A stretch of 64,000 nt of DNA from Amborella trichopoda (Eukaryota > Streptophyta > Magnoliopsida > Amborellales > Amborellaceae), in the NCBI RefSeq assembly GCF_000471905.2, contig NW_006499617.1, forward strand, positions 3,445,287 through 3,509,286. The letters run 5' to 3'. This document shows positions 23,225-35,400 of this stretch, piece by piece (the stretch's first letter is position 1; every line of letters starts with the position of its first letter). The position numbers and the translations under genes were made by a program. The notes under the pieces are model-generated. The model was not told the origin of the DNA. It saw only the letters and a program-made list of their open reading frames with translations, and searched no databases.

Positions 23225-23448
23225 CCCGTTTCAGAACGGACATCCTCATTGTCTCTCTGATTCAGATGTTGACCAGACAATCTTTGGTTGAAAAGGGTTT
23301 TTTTTGTCCTAAGGAGGGTTTAACACTAGGGTTCCTTAAGTCTAGGTTAAGGTTTCTCAAGCTTAGGGTTAGGGTTTTCAGATTAGGGTTTCATGAGCTC
23401 ACCAAATTTTTCCTCACAAGACCTCTCTCAAATGCCCATGAAAAAGGG

Positions 23449-23456
23449 TTTATAAA
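23449..23456 (-). promoter_or_regulatory. LTR TATA box, left copy
   Basis: TTTATAAA on the minus strand within CCTTGGCCTTTATAAACCC. The same box is at 32186-32193 in the other LTR, where it would start the element transcript. Confidence 0.6.
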
Positions 23457-24052
23457 GGCCAAGGATCTAATGGGAAGGACATCTTTCCATAACCAACAGA
23501 TTCTCCAACCAAAAATACGATTTTTAAGGATCCAGATTTGGGCGACACACCTAGTGTCACCCAAACAAATATGGTAAAAATCTTCACAAAAAGGTAAGAA
23601 ATCAACACACGAAAGAAATTTCCAATTTGGGCCTGAACAGGGCTAGTAGACACTAGCGGTGTCGCCTGGGCGACATTAATAGTGTCACTCAAGTCTAGGA
23701 GGCACCACTCGTGTCGCCCAAGTCTGGGCGGCACACCTAGTGTCACCCAAACCAAAGTTTGTCCAAAATGAAAATTTTTACTTCAAGTGTGTTCCTTAGC
23801 CTCTTGTAAAGCTCTAAGAGAAAATTTGGGTAAAAAATATTTTTCTTCTATTTTTAATGATTTGTTTAGTAAAACAGGGTGTTTGCAGGACTCTGGGTGA
23901 AAATAGGGTATCTGCAGGGTTCTGGGTAGGCAAAATGGTTCTAGGACACAGGGTAGGCTGTGTGTACTATATATTTGGGTTTATTTGGGTAATGCGGTTC
24001 TAAGGGTTCAAGAAACCACAGAAGTTGTCATATTTAAAATGGGGTGTCTACA

Positions 24053-24067
24053 ATTGCCCCTCTTTGG
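24053..24067 (-). other. Gypsy-type A polypurine tract
   Basis: Minus-strand CCAAAGAGGGGCAAT lies immediately before the 3' LTR start TGTAGACACC. Confidence 0.75.
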
Positions 24068-25836
24068 CATTCCCTGACCTTTGAGGGAGGTGAGTGGCAA
24101 AGAAGTAGACACTTTGGCGTTCCCTATCCTTCGAGGGACAGGTGAACGTCGAAGATAATGTAGACATTTTAAATTTTTTCCTGACGTCACATGGTCAGAG
24201 GGCACACCAACTAATCCCTCCAAGTCATTGTGTTCACCGAACTCACCCACCTAGGGCATTTTCCTCTTAGGGTTTTTGACGTGAGATGTTGGTAAGTTTC
24301 ACAAGCTTGAAACTCGAGTAAGATTTTTTGGCCATGCCACTTAACTTCTGGGGTTTCATAGTTTCAGATTCTTAGATCTGGTATTTTCTTTGATTTCTTT
24401 AGGGTTTCTTAAGGCTTTCTATAGGAAAAGGTTTTCTATAGAAAGAGACTTGTCTAGCCGATTCCGAAGAGAGAGAGACGAGGCAGCAACATGGTAATCG
24501 TGGCAACACGATAATTATCGTATACGGTGTCCAAGCTCGTTAGTTTTTTAAAAGTATTTTTTTAGAAATTTTTAAAACGAGGGGAATTTTAAAATAGAAC
24601 CCGGAGCTTGAACATGTCACGATTTTAATAAAGAAATTAAAGTTTTTGAAAAGAAAAGGCATATAGTGAAAATTTTAAAAAGAGAGATATTTCAAAAAAC
24701 AAGGTTGGTTAGCAGTTTTAACTCCTGCAACTATAGAGCCCTCTAAGTAGTTTAACGTCATGCAGCGATGGATTGTGTAGTCGGTAGTTATACTCATACG
24801 ACCATGGAGTTTTTATTATCATTATTTTTCTTTTGCTGCCCCTGTTGGGGGGTGGTTTTCTTTTAATATAGGTCCTACAGTTTAACCACTTGTGACCCCT
24901 TTGGTGGACCCTATGTGAGCGTATCAGGTCCTTGCTTGAATCTTCGGGATGAGGAATCATCAAGTATTTCTCTATCTTCTAAGCTTAGCTCTTGTATTGC
25001 AATTCAAGGAGGGTTCTCTGGAGTTTCAAGCAAAATAGAGTCTTAAAAATACAGCATACCGCCCCTGGGTGTTCAGTATCTCTTTGGATTTCCGATTTCG
25101 TTCCTCCACCACTCAACTTTCGAAGTTGCAGATGATCTAGGTCCTTAACAATGTTCCGTCAGGCTAATGCTTACTGATTTTCCTTAAACACCACTTTGAC
25201 TCAGGGGGAGGAAGAGAATGTTTAGAGATATAAGACTTTGGAAAGTAGAAGGAAGGAGATAACTTCTTCTTTTCATCGTCTCGGGGTCCCTTTCGGGTGT
25301 TCAGCCCGGTAGCCTTTTCTCTAATGCTTGGGGTTCCTTTCAGATTTTCAGCCCAGCGTAATTTTTTTTTTTATTACTCTGGGGTTCCTTTCGGGTGTTT
25401 AGCTTGGTAGCCTTTTTTCCAACGCTTGGGATTCCTTTCGGATTTTCAGCCCAGCGAATTTTTTTTTTTTTGTTTTGAAGAAGAAAACAATGACAAAGGA
25501 AGAGAGGGAGGACGAAGAAGAGTCCAAGGTACCCCTTTTTTTTTAGCAATTCACCTAAAGATCATGTAAGAATTCGATCATCTTTCCCTCCTCCAAGTGG
25601 CAGGGGGGTTCTAATATCGGTCTTCCTCTGATTTCCCTTGGCCCAGGTTGGCATCCAAAATCTCTTTAACAATGGTTGTTGAATCTCCATTGAACTTTTC
25701 CTTTAAATTGCTCCACTTGGACCTTGATTTTGGGACTAAAAATCACTCTCAGTTTCCTAATCATTTAGTCTTCTGTATGGACGGATAAGCTCATCAGGTT
25801 TTATACTTAATTGTGAGGCATGAATGCCTCATTCAG
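24068..25836 (-). repeat. Gypsy-type A 3' untranslated region with internal repeats
   Basis: Non-coding. Holds TTTGGC(G/A)TTCCCT(G/A)(A/T)CCTT repeats at 24062-24140, three decayed AGTTTA-CTC-GC(A)ACCATGGAGC units at 24700-24900, and a tandem array at 25283-25460 with a 49-base half unit (GGGGTTCCTTTCGG(G/A)TTTTCAGCCC) organised as a 98-base unit. Confidence 0.65.
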
Positions 25837-26951
25837 TTATTTACAAAAGGACGAGTGGTCACCAACCTCCTTTTCGGTAATCCTTTTCATTACAAATTTT
25901 GAATTACTTTCGGAGGTTAACTCCATAGTAGGCTCATTCTCTGTGCTTAAGCTTAGGTGAGACTCTCGCACAAGAGGAGTGGTTGAGTTAGTATTAAATG
26001 GCCTTACAGTATGTTGGGAGTCAACGAAGAAGGGAATATCGTTAGTTGCCCCTATTGTGTCCTCTTCATGTGAGGAGTTTTCCCCTATATTTGATGGGGT
26101 TGCCCTTGCAAGGCTTTCTGTTCCGTTGGGAACTTGTTCTTCACAGGATGAATTCTCTTGATATGGTGGTGCTCCGGTTATCGAAGTTGTGCTCATGTCG
26201 TTAATGACTTTTAGAGAGCATGCCTCTTGAGGAGGTAACATAATCGGATTTTCAATATCCAATTCTTGATCCCAGATTGGTGGATATTTCAAGAAATCTT
26301 GTGAAGGTGGCCCATGTGGTAACCTTAGAATTTTTAAAAGTTCGAGCTCTATCAACTCTAGTGAAGATGTCAAATCTTTGGAAATAGTCAAATTTGGGCT
26401 CTATGCTTCTCCATCATCTATAACTGGGTTCACCTCGAAGGTGACTTGGTTAAATTCTAAGCTTGGCTTCTCATCCCATATAAGTGGGTTGGCCAAGAAG
26501 TCTGGTAAAGGTGGCCCAAGTGGGCCCCATAGAATTTCCAAAGGTTTGACTTCTTTTGATATTTGAGGTGTTAGCCCTTTTTTTGGAAGCATAATGGGAG
26601 ACTTTGGGGTGTTGATCTGGACCACATCGATTCTAACACGTCGTCCTCATCATATTGATCCCACTTAGGTGGGTCGTCAAGGTTTTGAGGTGAAGAGCTT
26701 TCTTTTAGCACTTACTCATTTGTCCCCTCAAGAGTTATTGTCCCATAATTAAGGTTTTTCTTGTCGTCGTAGGCTTGAGAATCCATAGCTCCAAAACCTT
26801 GGTTGAGCTTAAGCTCAAGTTCATATTGCTCTTGCGAGTTTGATTCATTGCCACACACATATGAACCATTTATTGTGTTAACTTGGAAGTACACGTTGAA
26901 GGGTTCATATGCCCTAGTGTGACTCTTGATGATGGAGATTTCTTGTGTCAC
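25837..26951 (-). pseudogene. Unassigned Ser/Thr/Glu-rich open frames downstream of gag
   Basis: Three minus-strand frames (26951-26712, 26625-26401, 26391-25837) sit where pol would be expected. They contain a duplicated motif: EILWGPLGPPLPDFLANPLI followed by WDE, and KILRLPHGPPSQDFLKYPPI followed by WDQ. No catalytic motif is seen. It could be an extra ORF of a non-autonomous element or a replaced polyprotein part. The family is not recognised. Confidence 0.5.
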
Positions 26952-26966
26952 TTTTGGGAGTGCATC

Positions 26967-28900
26967 TTAGAGTGGAACTCCATATGTGATACCCCTTTCT
27001 TTTCCCCTTTCTTCGGTTATGGGCTTGGAGCTAAGGTCATCCTCACTGCTTTGATCTTGAGTATCCTTAGTCATTAACTCCTGAGTGAGGTTATGCTCAT
27101 TTTGTTCTTCATCTACTGAACTTTTCAGTTGATTTCTTATTGTGCTCCAAGGCCTTTCTGGATGTTTTTCGGGTTTGGGTACAGCTTGTAATTTTCTTAA
27201 GTTAATCAAGTTGACATCAATATTCTTTGTCGAGACATCTAGAGTTTCTCCTTTTTCTTTGCCATCAACATCTTTCTTTATGGCACTTATCATGCAGTTA
27301 TCGATGAGATCTTGAACTCTATGTCTGAAAGCTTGACATTCCTCAGGCTATGGGCATAGTTTTGATGCCAATCTCAGCATCGAGACGTATCACCTTCATG
27401 GAAAAGAGGAATCTTGGCTTCTGGTGGTAATTCTATGAGCCTTGCCTTAAACAACTTCTTCATGACATCGGTCATAGGCTCATCAATGGGAGTAAATTCC
27501 CTTAGTGTGGAAGTCTACATTCTCCATGTGGTAGAATAAATTTTAGTCTTTTCTCATGAATGGTTTGCAGAAGGGTTGCTTTTCTTGATCATGTTCACCT
27601 CTCCTTCTTGACAGGACTCTCCACTAGTCGAGTTATCAAATACTATGGTCTCATCCTCCTTGCCTCACTCATATCGCGATACTCTTTCAAGCATAACATC
27701 AAATGAGTAAGGGACTATCCCCATACTGAAGAATGTGACATATTTTGGAGTCATGTTCTCTAATGCCATGCTTACCTTCGCAGCTTCAGGGAGTGGAGTT
27801 TCAATAAATCACATAACGGCCTCTCTGAATCGAGTTATAAATAGGGAAGGAGACTCGCCCGTCTTTTGTTTGGTGGAAATTAACTTACCAAGGGTGTCGA
27901 GTCTTGGCCTTCCTCCACTATAGCGGGAGGAAAATTACCTGAACATTTCGCCAGGAGTTGCTTGAGGGTCATCCTTCATGAATCTTTGGTGCCACATCAA
28001 GGGTTCTTCTCATAAGCTATGCGAGAACATGACCTTAAGTTGGTTGGGTTGGTCTCGTAGTGTGTGAACCATCAAAAAGTAGGCGTTGATGTGTGTCTCA
28101 GGATCCTCTTTGAAAATCTGTTTATGAACTGTGGCATCACAAACCCTACTAGTCGATCTTTTAGGTGTCTTAGAATTGCTTGTACATAAGCTTTAGGAGT
28201 TGAGAAATCCCATATTCCCATTTTCTCTAAAGCGTCTTGAAGGTGTTTCATATGAGCGAATTGAGTCGTATAGCTGTGAGATGGCTCGGTTGTGTGGTCT
28301 GTTGGACTGACTTTGTCGTATGTGGTTCATATAAATTGGTTGTGGGGCATATGTAGCGGGTTGCCCTAAGGACTGAGCCTAAGGAATGTGTTAAACTTGA
28401 TGTGCCGGTTGTCGGCTTGTAGACTCGCCCGAGTTGAATTGGGTCAGAGCATACCCATTACTCGGAGGTTGCACAATTGGCTATGCAAGGAGGCCTACAG
28501 GATAGGATCACCACTTAACTGGGATGGACGACTCAAGCTGCTATGACGACTAGACCTCTAACCTTGGGCGGCTGGGTCTACCTGACCCTGACCTTGATTA
28601 GATGATCTATCCCTAGGTCAGGGTATTCTCTTGTCGCAACACTGAACTGAAATAGTGAAGGAATGCCATAACTACTGCCACAGGGAGCCTGCCCTCTAGG
28701 TAGTCTTGAGCTCGAGTGATGATTAGAACTAGACGGCTGGCCCGTAGCGGGTTGGATTGGTAGGCTACCAACCCTATGATTATCTTGGTTTGAGCCAAAA
28801 TGTTGGACTTGGCCTATGACTTGATCTTCTTACTTGACTTTCCTGAATTGAGAGCGTTGGATTGTGTATCTTCCATTGAGCACGTCTTGAAAGTAAGCAT
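26967..28900 (-). pseudogene. Gypsy-type gag remnant
   Basis: Read through stops, the minus strand near 28080-27700 gives FLMVHTLRDQPNQLKVMFSH, EEPLMWHQRFMKDDPQATPG, LDTLGKLISTKQKTGESPSL followed by FITRFREA, and ALENMTPKYVTFF. This is the retrotransposon gag core pattern. Upstream (28803-28600) it reads NQDNHRVGSLPIQPATGQPS, a low-complexity N-terminal part. Downstream (27480-27300) VMKKLFKARLIELPPEAKIP continues the gag tail. It would form the capsid and is disrupted here. Confidence 0.7.
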
Positions 28901-29649
28901 ACACCTTAGGATTGTCTTTATATCGAGTTAAGTCAAAACCCTAATCTTTTCTAGTGATGGGTTGCTTGCGTAGACTTTCCCTAGTTGTATGTGAACCCAC
29001 TCGCCCACCAACTGACTGATTGCCAAGACTGGAATGTTGGGCTGCTAATTGACCATCAGGTTTCACACGGCTGAGATCGGCTGACTCAAAGATTTGGGTT
29101 GGGGCCTTATTCTTGTTGTGCCGACTGAATTTGAAGTTAACCCCTATGTCTTAGAGGATTGCCCTTGGCCTGACCCCTTGACTATTCAAGATGTTACAAA
29201 CCTTATCAACTTGTTGGCTCGTGACTTTTAAATGGTGGCCTTGAAGGTGGCTTGGACGGCTAGGTTTGGTTCCATGTGGGTCAAGAGTCGGCTCACTGAC
29301 ATGAATGCTATGGATGATTTGTGAGGGTGCACTGTGACGATACCTCTCGGACTGACTAGGTTCTCTGGATCTAGACTGAGCTGAGGCATAAGGTTGGACC
29401 TTGCTTTGCTATGATCCTAGGTCATGATTTCTAGACTCGGTGAGATATAGACTCGACTCTTTAGTGTAGACCTAGTCTGACTCTAGGGGAAAAACCTTAA
29501 TTGAGACCTAGGCTAAGACTAGACTGGAATTTAGACTCAATGGATTTTGGTTCAGACCCTAAACTAGGGTAAGCCGAGTCTAGCTTTAGAGGCAACTTTA
29601 TGCTTAGACTTATGCTAGAACCTAGACTGAGATCTAGATTAGATGGGTA

Positions 29650-30290
29650 AGAGTCTCGGCTCGGACCAAGACTGGGTCTAAGTTCAGACCTGGGTGTGAG
29701 CCTTGTTTGGACCTGGACTGACCTGGGTGCAAGCTTGGGCTTGGATCAAGAGGGTTCTGAAGATCAGACCGAGTGTGGACCCGGACTAGATCAAGGTTGG
29801 TTCATGCACAAGCCCCTATCTCGGACGAAAAGGGGGCCTAGGTTCGGACCTGGGTGTGAACCTGGTTCGGACTTAGGCCAAACTGGGTATAAGCCTGAAC
29901 TTAGACCCAAAGAGTTTTGATGACCAGACTAGGTGTGGACCTGGACTGGATCAAGGTTGGCTAAGGCACGAGCCCTTGGCTCGAACCAAAAGGGGACCTA
30001 GGTTCGAAACTTGGGTGTGAACCTGGTTCGGACCTGGGCTAGGCTGGGTATAAGTCTGAACTTAGACCCAGAGAGTTTTGATGATCAAACCAGGTTTGGA
30101 CTTGAACTGGATCAAAGGTGAACTAGGAACAAGCATTTGGCTCGGACCGAGAGGGGGCCTGAGTTCGGACTAAGGCGAAACCTAGTTCAGACCTGGGCTA
30201 AGTTGGGTGCAAGCCTAAATTTGGACCGGGAGAATTCACCTAGGACCCAGAGAATTCACCTAGGACCAAAAGCGGCTCCAGATTGAGATC
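29650..30290. repeat. About 160-bp tandem repeat in the Gypsy-type A leader
   Basis: Four units recognised by GTTC(G/A)GACCTGGGTGTGA(G/A)CC-like starts near 29680, 29838, 29999 and 30160. Each includes GACC(C/A)A-GAG-GTT(T/C)TGA and CTGGATCAAGGTTGG segments. Similar short CTAGACT words extend left to 29380. Confidence 0.8.
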
Positions 30291-31681
30291 CAAGATTAAC
30301 CAACGGAAGTAATCAAGCACAACATACGAAAATTTTTAACCTAGATTATAGGTAGGCTTGGCTTGAGAATGGGTTCCTAACTATTGAAATGCAGCTAGGC
30401 TGATATAGGTCCTGGCCTCCTGCTATAGGATTTCACTAGGTCCTACTATACATGGAGTTGGTTTGAGGCAAAGGATTATGGAGGGGTGCTCGCAGTTAAA
30501 GTTACGCGAATCCCAACTGCCTCGACTCTCAAAGCTAGTTTCCCCTCACGCCGTTAACGTGGATTTGGGGGTTTTTCGAATTATTTGTTTGTTGGTTTCC
30601 TAGGCATTCTCAGTCCGGTGTGTGCTGGAGTGTGTAACGAAGCACGCAGTAAAAATTAATTATCAAGAACACAATGCAATGAAGAAATAAAGCGCTTGGC
30701 ACTAGTCGTGCCTAGCGATGCGCGCTTCGAGGTGAAGCTCCCTTGAAGCACAGTATAGATGGAGGGCTAAGCAACCCCTAAGAAGGTTCAGTCAAAATAG
30801 TGAGACCAAGCACAATCCATGCTAAGATTAGCACGGCCCGAGTCGAGGGTTACTCGAATGGGAGGGTGCAAGCAACCCTCAATGTATTTTTTTAATTTTT
30901 TTATATTTTTTATCTTTTTAGCTTTGATGAAACACAATTAAACTAAGCATGGCGAAAGTAGGGAAAACATGATTTCAAACAAATTAACAAACTAAAATAA
31001 AATAAAAATGCCAGGAACAGAACAAACCTATCTGAAGCAAAATATTTTTTTGTATTTTTTAAACTTTTATTTTAACCCAAAAATTAGTGAACATGAAGCC
31101 AACAGTCTCCGAAAGAGGCTTGTGGGGTCCCAAAATGTTTCTGGGACCTCTGAAACTGGGTGACACGGGTGGTGTCGCTCGGGCGGCACTATTGGTGTCT
31201 CCCACACAGTTGGGCGACTGGGTGGTGTCGCTCAAAAAAAATATTTTTATTTTTAATTTTTTTTATTTTTTTTTGAATTTTGATGAAATAAGGTTACAAT
31301 AAACTTGCAGAAGCAAGGAAACTAATATTTCTTTTGAAATAAATTAAAATAAAGTAAAATAGAAAAGTGCAGAATGGACCTGTATTAAGAAAAATAATTT
31401 TCTTTGTGTTTTTAAAAATTTTATTTTGATCTGAAATTCTTTGAGAAGTTACTAGAGAGTCCCTGGAACAAGACTGCAAAGTCTCATAAAGTTATGAGAC
31501 TTCTAGGTTTGGGCGACAGGGGAGGGGTACTGGTGGTGTCGCCAAGGACAAACAGGGTTTCGCAGCACCGAAACCCTGGTTCTTGGTCACAGCCAATTTT
31601 TGGGACTTTTTTGGTGACTAAAAACAGTAAAAACAGTGAATAAAACTCGTGTTTCAGAGCTCAGATCAAGTTCGAAATGTC
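30291..31681 (-). other. Gypsy-type A 5' leader
   Basis: Non-coding stretch between the PBS and the tandem repeat. It includes GGTGACACGGGTGGTGTCGC and GTTGGGCGACTGGGTGGTGT at 31160-31230, the same family of words as in the LTR, and T-rich runs at 30870 and 31240. Confidence 0.6.
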
Positions 31682-31699
31682 CCACGGTGGGCGCCAAAC
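31682..31699 (-). other. Gypsy-type A primer-binding site
   Basis: Minus-strand GTTTGGCGCCCACCGTGG directly follows the 5' LTR end TAAACA. The same text follows the LTR of the plus-strand relative at 63419. The exact priming tRNA was not assigned. Confidence 0.75.
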
Positions 31700-32734
31700 T
31701 GTTTACGATGAAAATGAAACAGATCTTCGGACAAAGATCCCTCGGATTTTGACACCTTAAACTGACAAACATAACGTGGTAGAGAAAGTGGGACAAATCA
31801 AATTCATATCTGAGGCTAGATCTGCCTAGAAATGAGCAGATCCACTATCAGATTTGTGGTAGAGCCAGCATGATAAAAAACATTGAAACATGAATTCAAG
31901 ACAGTAAATAGATCAAATTAAATAAAATAGTAAGAGAACAGTACCAAACCGGGCTGGATGGCCCGGGACTCGCGAGCCTTCGAGGGATCGCCCATCTCAG
32001 AACCGACATCCTCTTTGCCTCTCTGATTTCATCAAAATTCAAAAAAAAATAAAAAAATAAGGTTAGGATTCCCTAGGTCTAGGTTAAGGTTTCTCAGGCT
32101 TAGGGTTAGGGTTTTCAGATTAGGGTTTCATAAGCTCACCAAGTTTTTCCTCTCAAGACCTCTCTCAAATGGCCACGAAAAAGGGTTTATAAAGGCCAAG
32201 GATATGTTGGGAAGGGCATCTTTCCATAACCAACAGATCCTCCAATCAAAAATACCATTTTTGGAGATCCATATTTCGACGACAAGCCTAGTGTCGCCCA
32301 AACAAATATGGTAAAATCTTCACAAAAAGGTAAGAAATCAACACACGGAAGAAATTTCCAATTTGGGCTTGAATAGGGCTGGGCGAAACTAGTAGTGTCG
32401 CCCAAGTCTGGGCAGCACCTCTCATGTCCTCCAGTCAAAGTTGGTCCAAAATGAAAATTTCCACTTCAGGTGTATTCCTCAGCCTCTTGTAAAGCTCTCA
32501 AAGAAAATTTGGATAAAAATGAGTCTTTTAGTACTTTTAATGATTTTTTTATTAAAACAATGCGTTTGCAGGACTCTGAGTGAGAACAGGGTATCTGTAG
32601 GGTTTTGGGTAGGCATAATGGTTCTGGGTCACAGGGTAAGCTGTGTGTACTATTGATTTGGGTTTACTAGAGTAATGCGGTCTTATGGGTCAGGAAATCA
32701 TAGAATTTGTTAGATTTAAAATGAGGTGTCTACA
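31700..32734 (-). repeat. Gypsy-type A 5' LTR
   Basis: 1035 bases, collinear with 22902-24052 and lacking the (AAG)n run. It shares TTAGGGTTAGGGTTTTCAGA and TTTATAAAGGCCAAGGAT. The differences suggest an old insertion. Confidence 0.9.
32186..32193 (-). promoter_or_regulatory. LTR TATA box, right (5') copy
   Basis: TTTATAAA, conserved with 23449-23456. This LTR is the 5' one, so it is the likely promoter of the gag transcript. Confidence 0.6.
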
Positions 32735-33075
32735 AAACTATACTAACATTTTAGAAAGAGAAATTATATCAAATTTTAGGGAGTGAAACTACTTGAAAAA
32801 TTTAGAGAGATAAACTATCTCAAAACTTTTAGAGAGAAAAACTCTCAATTGCTAAATTTTACATAGAGAACGTATCTTAAAATTTTAGAGAGAGAAACTA
32901 TATCAAAGTTTAGATAGAGAAACTACGTGAAATTCTTTAAAGAGAGAAGCTATCTCAAAAATTTTAGAGGGAGATACCAATTCAAATTTTAAGTTTTAGA
33001 GAGAGAAAATATATTAAAATTTTAGAGGGATTAAACTCTGTCAAATTTTAGAGAAAAGCTACCTAAAAATAAAGG
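32735..33075 (+). repeat. AGAGAGAGAAACTATCTC minisatellite, block 3
   Basis: Resumes the same array, same strand, immediately after the Gypsy-type element. It ends at the border with Copia C sequence. Confidence 0.9.
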
Positions 33076-33581
33076 GTTTCTATACCCTTTTTGTTAAGGT
33101 CAGTAATCAGATTTATTTATTTATTTTCTCTATTACATCCGTTTATCTAGCAAAATTTATGCTTTGCAGATCTCATGAGAAACAAAGATTTTTGATGGTC
33201 TTGGTGGGAACCCTACTCTCTCTATGTCTATCTCTCAATGCCTTTAGTTAAGCAACCTGTTTCTTTTCGCACTTCTGAGCACTGTTTATTAGGTCCCTTT
33301 TCATGCAAATCCAGCCCCTTTTATATCCCTACTTCTATAACCAGCAAACATTCTCTCTCTTCATATAACTTTTCTCCATCTTCTCTCTCTTAGGTCTCTT
33401 TTATTTTCTTTTTCACTTTTTCTCTCAACATTCCCCATCTTGTTTATACATCAAAATTCTCAACATTTTCTTTCGCTCTAGTTCACCCTTATCTTTTTAT
33501 TCTCTGCAAATCAAGCTCTACCATCCCCGAAAACCCCATTTCTCAACCCACTTGTTCTTTTGCTTTTCTCTCTCTCTTGCC

Positions 33582-34640
33582 ATGGAATCCAAGAATAATG
33601 CCGAGAGTGTTACTAATTGTGTGTGTCTTGATGTGAAGAACTATGGCTTTGGCCTTTCCAGATGCGACACTTTTTAAAAGGTAGAAATTTATGGGGATAT
33701 GTTGATGGCTCTATACCCTAGCCTACCGATGAGAATCGGCGCAATGATTGATTTGCTATTGATAGTTACATTGTTACATGGATCATGAATTCAGTTGAGC
33801 ACAAAATTGGGTGCAACCTCACATTTCAACCTAGTTCCAAAGCCATGTAGGATTATTTGAAGAAGATTAACTCTCAAACAAACACAGCTCATCTCTATGC
33901 ACTTGAAATGGAAAGTATGAAATATAACAAGGGGATTCCACTGTTCAAGACTATTTCAATTCCCTATCAGGTATATGGAATGAGATGGACTCGATGGAGA
34001 CAGTCACCGGCAGTTACTAAAGCAATAAATCATACTCATTTATTTCCTTTTCTAATGGGGTTGCGATAAGAGTTTGAAAATATGAGAGCATTTATTCTTC
34101 AGTGCACTCTTTCTTCATCACTAGATGATGCCCTCTCAAATCTCCCCTCTCAGATCTCCATGCAAACTCATTTGAGCTTTCTTGAGACTTGCAAATTTAA
34201 TTCACTAGACACCACTAATGTGCCTTTAGCTATACCCAACAACCCTTACAAGGGTTTCAACTTTGGCCAAGTATAATGCAACATATGAAGACAAAAGAGG
34301 ACATGTCGCTACATATTGTAAGAAGCAGTATTTTTGCAATTATTGCATAAAGTCTAGCCATATAATTGCTGATTATCGAAAAAGACCTCAGGCTCGTATA
34401 ATGGCGTCTATACGTGGTTCTACTCAATCAGCTACATTGGCCTCTATTCCTAGTTTAGTTGCTATAGAGGATGTTGTTTCTGTTGACTCCCTCTCTTCTT
34501 CTACACCTGCATCATCTACAATTCCTCCATCCATTCTAGGTTTTCCCTTTATTGACTCAAATACACTTCAACAACTTACGCATGCCGAATCTGCCATGGG
34601 CTTTTCAAGTAATTCAAATTTTCTTTCAAATACTTAGATC
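33582..34640 (+). pseudogene. Copia C gag remnant
   Basis: ATG at 33582 in a good CCATGG context opens MESKNNAESVTNCVCLDVKN. After a frameshift it reads QMRHFLKGRNLWGYVDGSIP and YIVTWIMNSVEHKIGCNLTF, the Copia gag core. A zinc-knuckle area near 34290-34390 reads KRGHVATYCKKQYFCNYCIK, with the last Cys of the expected second CCHC replaced by Tyr. Several stops. Confidence 0.8.
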
Positions 34641-35400
34641 ACAGACTTAAGAGCATCTAACTATTTGACAGAACAAATTTCTCACTTATCCTCTATGACA
34701 CCTCATTTTAGTAAAATGACTTATTTTACTGCTAATGGATCTCCTCTTCATGTTATCCACTCTGGTAATACCACTATCCCTGGTCCATCTGGTCATTCCT
34801 TGTTACTTGAGGATATCCATCATATTCCTAACATTCCTCTTAATTTGATATCTTTAAGTCAACTAGTTGACAATAAGTGTCTTGTCTCATTTTCTAATAA
34901 AGGTTGTGTGGTGCAGGATCAAGCAACCGGGAAGGTGATTGAGAAAGGCACTAAGATGGGTCGGCTCTTCACAATTAACTTCAGCGAGGCTCCTTCTCAC
35001 CTTTCACATGCCCTACCTGATTGCCACATTTCCCCCGCTTCTCATGAAATAGGCCAAACAAATTCTCTCTAATATGTTTGGCACTGTAGGTTAGGTCATC
35101 CACAGTCTCAAAAAATGCTCCCTTTTGAATTATGGACTTTTACCTATTGTCTTTTTCAATAGAAAAATTAATAAAGATATTTTGTGTGAGAGTTGCAAGT
35201 TGGCAAAACGCTTGGTTATACCTTTCCCATAGTAATAGTAAAAGTACAAGACATTTTTCTTTAGTGCACTCTGATGTGTGGGGACCTGCTTCTGTTCCTT
35301 CCATTAGTGGTTTTTCTTATTATGTGATATTTATTGATGATTTTATTAGTACACATGGGTTTATTTTCTTAAACACAAATCAAGTGTGTTCAGTGTATTA
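34641..35400 (+). pseudogene. Copia C protease, GAG-pre and integrase start
   Basis: Where DSGAS is expected, the text reads TDLRASNYLTEQ, so the protease active site is lost. Then come GNTTIPGPSGHSLLLEDIHH followed by IPNIPLNLISLSQLV, and VWHCRLGHPQSQKML (GAG-pre). HSDVWGPASVPSISGFSYYV and FIDDFISTHGFIFL open the integrase core. Confidence 0.8.

Larger units (their letters stand above)
22902..24052 (-). repeat. Gypsy-type A 3' LTR
   Basis: 1151 bases. Contains a (AAG)n run at 23131-23157, a hairpin CGAGCCTTCGAGGGCTCG, several GGGTTAGGGTTT words, a minus-strand TATA box, and a cluster of GGGCGACAC/GTGTCGCCC motifs at 23530-23760. Confidence 0.9.
22902..32734 (-). mobile_element. Gypsy-type LTR element A, gag-only (non-autonomous)
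   Basis: LTRs at 22902-24052 and 31700-32734 both read TGTTTACGATGAAAAT... to ...GTGTCTACA on the plus strand, so the element is on the minus strand (TGTAGACACC to TAAACA). PBS and PPT abut the LTRs, and the flanks AAAAT/AAACT form a 5-bp duplication with one change. It interrupts minisatellite blocks 2 and 3. The interior holds a gag relic and a low-complexity open frame, but no protease, RT or integrase is recognisable. Confidence 0.88.

Noticed and set aside
29696-29920. Plus-strand 74-codon frame rich in Gly, Asp and Leu
   Set aside because: It spans tandem-repeat units on the strand opposite to the element's own transcript, and the unit length is not a multiple of three.
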